Assembly (NCBI GenBank): GCA_024347235.1
Contig: AP025283.1
Coordinates: 3,472,001-3,536,000 of the forward strand
DNA from: Aliamphritea spongicola
Lineage (GTDB): Bacteria; Pseudomonadota; Gammaproteobacteria; Pseudomonadales; Balneatricaceae
Reading direction: 5' to 3'
DNA: 64,000 nucleotides
Below the pieces are notes generated by a model. The model was not told where the DNA came from, did no database searches, and was given only the letters and a program-made list of their open reading frames with translations. Positions 57,469 to 64,000 of the stretch are shown piece by piece (positions within the stretch are counted from its first letter, which is position 1; the number at the start of each line of letters is the position of its first letter). The translations under genes and the position numbers were made by a program.

Positions 57469-59974
57469 ATGAAGGTATCCAGACGTGACTTTGTAAAGCG
57501 CAGGCAGCATCTGCTGCAGCTGTTGCGGCCGGCATCAGCCTGCCCAGCCAGGCGACTAACCTCATCACCAAGTCTTCCGAGACTGAAGTGAAGTGGGATA
57601 AAGCGCCATGCCGTTTCTGCGGCACCGGCTGTTCAGTACTGGTCGGCACCCAGAACGGTAAAGTAGTAGCCACACAGGGCGACCCGGAAGCTCCGGTAAA
57701 CCGTGGTCTGAACTGTATCAAGGGCTACTTCCTGTCAAAAATCATGTACGGCAAAGACCGTCTGAATACACCGCTGCTGCGGATGACTGACGGCCGCTAC
57801 GACAAGAACGGCGAGTTCACCCCGATCAGCTGGGATCAGGCTTTCGACATCATGGCGGAAAAATGGAAAGAATCCATCGCCAAGACCCGCAACTCTGACG
57901 AGATGCCGCCTGTCGGTATGTTCGGTTCCGGCCAGTGGACAGTTATGGAAGGCTACGCGGCTTCCAAGCTGATGAAAGCCGGCTTCCGTTCTAACCACAT
58001 CGACCCGAACGCCCGTCACTGTATGGCATCTGCGGTAGGTGGCTTCATGCGTACCTTCGGTATCGATGAGCCGATGGGTTGCTACGACGATCTGGAACAG
58101 GCCGACGCATTCGTGCTGTGGGGCTCCAACATGGCGGAAATGCACCCGATTCTGTGGTCCCGTCTGACTGACCGTGCCCTGAGCGCCGATCACGTTAAAG
58201 TCGCTGTACTGTCTACCTTCAAACACCGCAGCTTCGAACTGGCTGATAACCCGATCGTCTTCACTCCACAGACTGACCTGGCGATCCTGAACTACATTGC
58301 GAACTACATCATCCAGAACGATGCGGTGAACAAAGACTTTGTTGAGAAGCACACTAACTTCCGTAAAGGTGTGACTGACATCGGTTACGGTCTGCGTCCG
58401 ACTCACCCGCTGGAAAAAGCGGCTAAGAACCCGGGTAAAGGCGGTTCTGATCCGATCACTTTTGAAGAATTCGCAGAATTCGTCAGCACCTACACCCTGG
58501 AATACACTTCTGAGCTGTCCGGTGTTCCTCAGAAGAACCTGGAAGAACTGGCCAAGCTGTATGCCGATCCAAACCGTAAGGTTGTGTCTTACTGGACCAT
58601 GGGCTTCAACCAGCACACCCGCGGTGTATGGGCCAACAACCTGGTGTACAACATCCACCTGCTGACCGGTAAGATCTCTGCGCCGGGTAACGGTCCGTTC
58701 TCCCTGACCGGCCAGCCTTCTGCCTGTGGTACTGCCCGTGAAGTAGGTACTTTCGCACACCGTCTGCCAGCAGACATGGTTGTGAAGAAGAAGCCACACC
58801 GTGATATCGCTGAGAAAATCTGGAAACTGCCGGAAGGTACTGTTCCTGCAAAAGTTGGTTACCACGCAGTCTTGCAGAACCGCATGCTGAAAGACGGCAA
58901 GCTGAACTGCTACTGGGTAATGTGTAACAACAACATGCAGGCAGCTCCGAACATGAACGAAGAAGGCCTGCCAGGTTACCGCAACCCGGCTAACTTCATC
59001 GTGACATCTGACCCGTACCCAACTGTTACTGCTCAGGCATCTGACCTGATCCTGCCAACAGCAATGTGGGTAGAGAAAGAAGGTGCATACGGTAACGCTG
59101 AACGCCGTACCCAGACCTGGTACCAGCAGGTACCGCCAAGTGAAGGCGCTAAGTCTGACCTGTGGCAGCTGGTTGAGTTCTCCAAGCGCTTCAAGGTTGA
59201 AGAAGTATGGTCTGATGCCCTGCTGGCAGCGATGCCTGAATACCGTGGCAAAACTCTGTACGACGTTCTGTACAAGAACGGTCAGGTTGATAAATTCCGC
59301 TGTCTGATCTGCCGGAAGGCCAGATCAACGATGAAGCCAACGACTTCGGCTTCTACGTACAGAAAGGTCTGTTCGAAGAATACGCTGAATTCGGCCGTGG
59401 TCACGCCCACGACCTGGCACCGTACGACATGTACCACAAGACCCGCGGTATGCGCTGGCCGGTTGTTGACGGCAAAGAAACCCTGTGGCGTTTCCGTGAA
59501 GGTTACGATCCATACGTGGAAGCCGGCAGCGAAGTACAGTTCTACGGTAAGAAGAAAGACAAGCGTGCGATCATCTTCGCCCTGCCTTACGAGCCTGCTG
59601 CTGAATCTCCGGATGAAGAATTCGATCTGTGGCTGTCCACCGGCCGGGTTCTGGAACACTGGCACACTGGCACCATGACCCGCCGGGTACCTGAGCTGTA
59701 CCGGGCCTTCCCGGACAGCGTGGTGTACATGCATCCGGAAGATGCCAAGAAGCGCAAGCTGCGCCGTGGTGACGAGGTCCGGGTGGCATCCCGCCGTGGC
59801 GAAATTACTACCCGGGTAGAAACCCGTGGCCGTAACCGTCCGCCGGAAGGTCTGGTATTCATGCCGTTCTTCGATGCGAAGCAGTTAGTTAACCGTCTGA
59901 CACTGGATGCTACCGATCCGCTGTCAAAAGAAACTGACTTCAAGAAGTGCGCTGTGCGCATCGAGAAGGTTTAA
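57469..59974 (+). CDS. napA: Periplasmic nitrate reductase catalytic subunit NapA (frameshifted)
   Basis: About 835 aa with shifts near 57500 and 59297. The Tat signal '[10 protein letters not shown]' leads to '[10 protein letters not shown]'. The [4Fe-4S] site '[10 protein letters not shown]...NCIKG' follows, then '[17 protein letters not shown]', holding the molybdenum-ligand Cys, and '[16 protein letters not shown]'. The C-terminal MGD domain has '[21 protein letters not shown]'. It reduces nitrate to nitrite in the periplasm with electrons from NapB. GAGAGGA lies before the ATG at 57469. Strongly codon-biased, as for a highly expressed protein. Confidence 0.96.
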
Positions 59975-60000
59975 CGCCTGGCGCGTTAAGAATCTGATTA

Positions 60001-60788
60001 ATGAAGCAGACCATGGACAAGCAGCGTCGCTCTGAATCATCCGCCAGCAAGGCACCGGCAAGACGTCAGTTTTTACTGACGTCGCCCGCGGTGCCTCTGC
60101 TGCCGGCATGGTTGGCCTGGGCCTTACCGCCTGGGCAAGCAGCGCAAAGCGCAGTGATCCTCAGGCAATCCGCCCACCCGGCGCATTACCCGGCGATGAC
60201 TTCCTGAATGCTTGTCTGCGGTGTGGTTTGTGTGTGGAAGACTGTCCTTACGACACTCTGAAACTGGCAACTTTATTCGACCCTGCACCCAGCGGTACTC
60301 CCTGGTTTGAAGCCAGAAAAGTTCCCTGCGAGATGTGTGAAGATATTCCCTGTGTGGCCGCCTGCCCAAGCGGCGCGCTGGATCCTGCACTGAAGAATAT
60401 CGACGACGCCCGCATGGGCACCGCCGTGCTGATTGATGAAAAGAACTGCCTGAACTTTCAGGGCCTGCGTTGTGATGTTTGCTACCGGGTATGCCCGTTA
60501 ATTGACGAGGCAATCACTCTGGAGCGACAGCGCAACAGTCGTACCGGCAAGCATGCTTTATTCATTCCTACCGTTCAGTCCGATGCCTGCACCGGCTGTG
60601 GTAAGTGTGAAGAAGCCTGCGTACTGGATGAAACCGCCATTAAGGTCCTGCCACTGGAACTCGCCAGTGGCACCCTTGGCCAGCACTACCGGCTGGGCTG
60701 GGAAGAAAAGGCCCGTAACGGCGGCTCACTGGTACCGGAACAGTTAAAACTGGAAATCCGCAGACCGGAGAACAGCAATGCCAACTGA
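60001..60788 (+). CDS. napG: Ferredoxin-type quinol dehydrogenase component NapG (frameshifted in signal)
   Basis: About 262 aa. '[25 protein letters not shown]' opens a Tat signal that continues, after a shift near 60078, as '[22 protein letters not shown]'. Four ferredoxin-type motifs follow: '[14 protein letters not shown]', '[16 protein letters not shown]', '[19 protein letters not shown]' and '[15 protein letters not shown]'. NapGH passes electrons from quinol towards NapC/NapB. It overlaps napH by 11 bases. Confidence 0.94.
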
Positions 60789-61716
60789 ACGTCAGGCTAA
60801 CAGCCACGTTGGTGCTGAAGCGGCAGCAAAACTGGGATGGTGGCATGCTCACCGTTTTCTGGTGCTGCGCCGTATCAGCCAGCTGAGCATTCTGGCCCTG
60901 TTTGCTGCCAGCTTTCTGTACGGACTGGATATCCTTAAGGGAAACCTCAGCAGCTCCACAGTGCTGAATACAGTGCCTTTAAGTGATCCGTTTGTACTTG
61001 CACAACTCATCGCCAGTGGTCACTGGCCGGCTGAAACAGCGTTACTGGGCGGCGCAATCGTCCTGCTGTTCTACATGCTGGTCGGCGGACGCAGTTACTG
61101 CAGCTGGGTATGCCCGGTGAACATTGTCACCGATGCTGCCAGCTGGTTACGCCGCCGATTAGGTATCAGCAAAACAACCCGGATATCCAACAGCCTGCGC
61201 TATTGGTTACTGGGGCTGTCACTGCTGCTACCGGTGGTTGGCGGACTGCTGATCTGGGAACTGGTGAATCCGGTTTCCCTGTTGCAGCGCGGACTGATCT
61301 TCGGTCTGGGCAGTGGCTGGGTACTGATTGCCATGATCTTTCTGCTGGACTTACTTATCAGCCAGCGGGCCTGGTGCAGCCACCTGTGTCCGATGGGCGC
61401 CTTCTACGGCCTGATAGGCAAGCTTAGCGTGATCCGGGTCAATGCCAGACACCGCGAACGCTGCGATGATTGTATGGACTGTTACAAGGTCTGCCCTGAA
61501 CCTCAGATTCTGAAACCGGTATTAAAAGGCGCTGCCAATGGTGTCAGCCCAATTATTTTTGCCTCTGATTGTACAAATTGCAGCCGCTGCATCGATGTAT
61601 GCGCTGAGTCTGTATTTGAAATCAATACCCGATTTACCACTGAGGTGGAGAACAAAAATGAAAAACCTATTGCTACTATCTTTAATTGCCATCCTGTCTG
61701 CCCCTGTTGTTGCTGA
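60778..61716 (+). CDS. napH: Quinol dehydrogenase membrane component NapH
   Basis: About 295-312 aa. Membrane helices include '[19 protein letters not shown]', '[16 protein letters not shown]', '[19 protein letters not shown]' and '[22 protein letters not shown]'. The family motifs 'YCSWVCPVN' and 'WCSHLCPMG' are present. Two 4Fe-4S motifs follow: '[13 protein letters not shown]' and '[13 protein letters not shown]'. The frame runs 59 bases into napB, ending 'CHPVCPCCC', which is not family-like. One extra A in the run at 61654-61658 would stop it at the napB ATG, so the true end is probably near 61660. Confidence 0.92.
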   Translation: MPTERQANSHVGAEAAAKLGWWHAHRFLVLRRISQLSILALFAASFLYGLDILKGNLSSSTVLNTVPLSDPFVLAQLIASGHWPAETALLGGAIVLLFYMLVGGRSYCSWVCPVNIVTDAASWLRRRLGISKTTRISNSLRYWLLGLSLLLPVVGGLLIWELVNPVSLLQRGLIFGLGSGWVLIAMIFLLDLLISQRAWCSHLCPMGAFYGLIGKLSVIRVNARHRERCDDCMDCYKVCPEPQILKPVLKGAANGVSPIIFASDCTNCSRCIDVCAESVFEINTRFTTEVENKNEKPIATIFNCHPVCPCCC

Positions 61717-62098
61717 AGAGTTTGGCGATCTGGGCGGTTCACTGCGCAGCCATGACCTGGACAGCCAGGCAGCCACCGCTGAGCTGAAAAACTACCCGAA
61801 AGAGCATGAAGGCCTGCAACTGGATTACGTACAGCAGCCACCACTGATCCCGCACTCAATCCGCGGTTATCAGGTGAATAAGAACTCTAACAAGTGCTTA
61901 AGCTGCCACAGCTTCAAGAACTACAAAAAGTACGGCGCAACCAAGATCAGTATCACTCACTTCAAAAACCGTGACGGTGTAGAACTGACTGATGTATCAC
62001 CACGCCGCTACTTCTGCCAGCAGTGTCACGTTCCTCAGGTAGAGGCACCACCACTGGTTGAAAATACTTTTGAGCCTGCCGGCGCAGCCGGCGAGTAA
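61658..62098 (+). CDS. napB: Dihaem cytochrome c NapB
   Basis: 146 aa with signal peptide '[19 protein letters not shown]' and two haem sites, CLSCH and CQQCH, in '[18 protein letters not shown]' and '[23 protein letters not shown]', the NapB hallmark. The electron-transfer small subunit of the periplasmic nitrate reductase. Uninterrupted. Confidence 0.95.
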   Translation: MKNLLLLSLIAILSAPVVAEEFGDLGGSLRSHDLDSQAATAELKNYPKEHEGLQLDYVQQPPLIPHSIRGYQVNKNSNKCLSCHSFKNYKKYGATKISITHFKNRDGVELTDVSPRRYFCQQCHVPQVEAPPLVENTFEPAGAAGE

Positions 62099-62109
62099 GG
62101 AGCACAGCC

Positions 62110-62696
62110 ATGCAGTTAATCAAATCGATTTGGCGCACTCTGACTCGCCCTGCCGTACACTACAGCCTGGGCTTCCTGACTGTTGGTGGCTTTGTGGCCG
62201 GTATCATCTTCTGGGGTGGTTTCAACACCGCGCTGGAAATGACCAACACTGAAGAGTTCTGTGTGTCCTGTCACGAAATGCGTAACAACGTGTTTGAAGA
62301 GCTGAAGCCAACCATTCACTACTCAAACCGTTCAGGCGTACGGGCCAGCTGCCCGGATTGTCACGTACCGCATAACTGGACTGACAAGATCGCCCGTAAG
62401 ATGCAGGCATCTAAAGAAGTGTGGGGCAAGATCTTCGGAACCATTAACACTCCGGAGAAATTCGAAGCCAAACGCCGTGAACTGGCCGAGCACGAATGGG
62501 CACGTCTGAAAGCGAATGACTCGCTGGAATGCCGTAACTGTCACGAGTTCGACAGCATGGACTTCACCCTGCAGGCCGGCCGGGCCGCCAAGCAGCACTC
62601 CACTGCCCTGGCATCCGGTGAAAAACCTGTATTGACTGTCACAAAGGTATTGCTCACCAGCTGCCTGACATGACTGGTGTGGAAGGCTGGCACTAA
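62110..62696 (+). CDS. napC: Tetrahaem quinol dehydrogenase NapC (frameshifted near end)
   Basis: About 196 aa. The N-terminal membrane anchor reads '[29 protein letters not shown]'. Haem sites CVSCH, CPDCH and CRNCH are in frame. After a shift near 62626 the fourth, CIDCH, appears in '[15 protein letters not shown]', ending 'GVEGWH' at the TAA at 62694-62696. NapC/NirT-family cytochrome that takes electrons from quinol to NapAB. The locus has both NapGH and NapC as quinol routes. Confidence 0.95.
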
Positions 62697-62716
62697 GCCG
62701 GACAACCACTGACACA

Positions 62717-62757
62717 ATTGCCGCGCCCTGTTCAGAATCAGTGCGCGGCAATTTTCT
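62717..62757 (+). terminator. Intrinsic terminator of the nap operon
   Basis: TTGCCGCGC (62718-62726) pairs with GCGCGGCAA (62743-62751), followed by TTTTCTTT. It lies 21 bases after the napC stop. Confidence 0.85.
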
Positions 62758-63135
62758 TTGGCCACATAAGTTTCCTGAATTGCTCAAAGTTTCGGCACAT
62801 TTGTCGTCTCAGAGAATGTTTTTCTCAGGGTGTCGCAGATACACAAGCTAATGGCTAAAGAGATAAATTCCCTGCCCTGAAAATGATTGACTACACACAT
62901 TGGAGTCGTCGCATTCTGTTCACGGGAGTAAACGCAGTTTTACTTAATACATATTGCCTGTAGCCATTGAAAAATTGCCTCAGGATATGCATTATATCGC
63001 TGCTTTTGCTTTGGAGATTCTTGCTAAGACGCAACACATTAGAATGCTGCGCTTAACGACCCAATCATTCTGAATGATTACATACAAATACCGGCGCTCT
63101 CGCCAAAACGTGATTCTCTAACAGAGGTATAAAAG
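62758..63135. other. Upstream region of fhs with a 17-bp palindrome
   Basis: No gene is seen in these 378 bases. AATCATTC-T-GAATGATT (63063-63079) is a perfect 8-1-8 inverted repeat, 57 bases upstream of the fhs start and a possible operator. I could not recognise a convincing promoter pair or known riboswitch. Confidence 0.45.
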
Positions 63136-64000
63136 GTGAATACTGATATCGATATTGCTCGCGCAGCAAAAACAGCACATCAGCGAAATTGCTGCGAAAC
63201 TGGAGATCCCAAACGAGCATATTAGCCCTTACGGCCACGATAAAGCCAAGGTTAACCTCGACTACATCGAAACTCTAAAGGATCGTCCAGACGGCAAACT
63301 GATCCTGGTTACTGCAATCAGCCCAACTCCGGCTGGTGAAGGTAAAACTACTACTACCGTTGGTCTGGGCGATGGCCTGAACCGTATCGGTAAGAAAGCA
63401 ATGATTGCACTGCGTGAGCCTTCTCTGGGCCCATGTTTTGGTATGAAGGGTGGTGCTGCCGGCGGCGGTAAAGCTCAGGTAGTACCAATGGAAGATATCA
63501 ACCTGCACTTCACCGGCGACTTCCACGCTATCGGTGCTGCACACAACCTGCTGGCTGCTCTGATCGACAACCACATCTACTGGGGTAACGATCTGGGTAT
63601 CGACAGCCGTCGTATCGCGTACAAGCGTGTAATCGACATGAACGACCGCGCACTGCGTGAAATCGCTAACGGCCTGGGTGGCCCAGGTAACGGTTACTCC
63701 CGTACCGACGGTTTCGACATCACTGTTGCGTCTGAAATCATGGCTATCTTCTGCCTGGCATCTGACATGAACGATCTGCGTGAGCGTATCGGTAACATCA
63801 TCGTTGCTGAAACCCGTGAGCGTACTCCAATCCGTGCTAAGCAGCTGGATGCAGACGGCGCAATGGCGACTCTGCTGAAAGACGCTCTGAACCCTAACCT
63901 GGTTCAGACTCTGGAAAACAACCCTGCTTTCATCCACGGTGGCCCGTTCGCGAACATCGCACACGGCTGTAACTCTGTAATTGCAACTAAAGCAGCTCTG
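63136..64000 (+). CDS. fhs: Formate-tetrahydrofolate ligase, N-terminal part (cut by window end, frameshifted)
   Basis: Starts at the GTG at 63136 with AGAGG 7 bases upstream, '[11 protein letters not shown]', then after a shift near 63172 '[31 protein letters not shown]'. The ATP-binding loop is '[20 protein letters not shown]', followed by '[40 protein letters not shown]'. These are diagnostic of FTHFS, which makes 10-formyl-THF from formate, THF and ATP, or runs in reverse. The gene continues past base 64000. It may handle one-carbon units released by the demethylation clusters (inference). Confidence 0.94.

Noticed and set aside
57735-58865. 376-codon minus-strand ORF opposite napA
   Set aside because: Antisense shadow of the strongly codon-biased napA gene; no ribosome-binding site or family features.

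Overview
The window reads as chromosome of a marine, facultatively respiring gammaproteobacterium, probably of the Oceanospirillales/Pseudomonas side of the class. This is an inference from the split B12-dependent ribonucleotide reductase (NrdJa/NrdJb), the thrS-infC-rpmI-rplT-pheST-ihfA-merR-tRNA-Pro block, a napEFDAGHBC operon and genes for methylated-amine use. No ribosomal RNA, phage, insertion sequence or CRISPR array is visible. Most long genes, including essential ones (thrS, infC, rplT, pheS, pheT, ihfA), are interrupted by single-base frameshifts, often in homopolymers. I read these as sequencing or assembly indels, so each gene is given as one locus spanning its broken frames.

Layout: 1-4.1 kb holds an SDR fragment, a beta-propeller/discoidin pair, a small kinase and a YdeI protein. 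4.1-10.8 kb holds a TetR regulator divergent from a non-pyrrolysine MttB-type methyltransferase and two tandem Old-Yellow-Enzyme/Fe-S demethylase-like flavoproteins. 11.5-22.7 kb is a defence cassette read on the minus strand: GIY-YIG protein, hsdM, hsdS, an RloC/PrrC-like anticodon-nuclease candidate, hsdR and a YgjP-type metalloprotein. It lies just downstream of tRNA-Pro(GGG). 23-32 kb is the translation and IHF block, with several regulatory RNA structures. 32-38 kb holds msrC, a Crp/Fnr regulator with a DUF2892 protein, and the L-lactate lutABC operon with its GntR regulator. 38-45 kb holds a cytochrome c and two tandem nrdJa-nrdJb pairs. 45-49 kb holds a YefM-YoeB toxin-antitoxin pair, a GNAT protein, an RsgA GTPase behind a leader-peptide attenuator, a SnoaL-like protein and an HxlR regulator. 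49.8-53.7 kb holds a second MttB paralog with a GcvT-like protein and a LysR regulator. 53.8-56.1 kb holds YjfB, a transglycosylase and a DEAD-box helicase. 56.3-62.7 kb is the nap operon. 63.1 kb to the end is fhs, cut by the window edge.

Functional links: two MttB-like proteins, two OYE/Fe-S flavoproteins, a GcvT-like folate enzyme and formate-THF ligase fit demethylation of betaine-type compounds into the tetrahydrofolate one-carbon pool (inference). FNR-type sites precede both nap and the canonical nrdJ pair, which fits nitrate respiration and oxygen-independent dNTP synthesis at low oxygen. The most unusual points are: (1) the second nrdJ pair, in which the cysteine equivalent to the RNR reducing cysteine is serine and the Cys-rich tail of the b subunit is missing; (2) a complete leader-peptide/terminator/antiterminator arrangement ahead of rsgA; (3) a thrS leader hairpin that copies a tRNA-Thr anticodon arm; and (4) a zinc-hook anticodon-nuclease candidate embedded between hsdS and hsdR.
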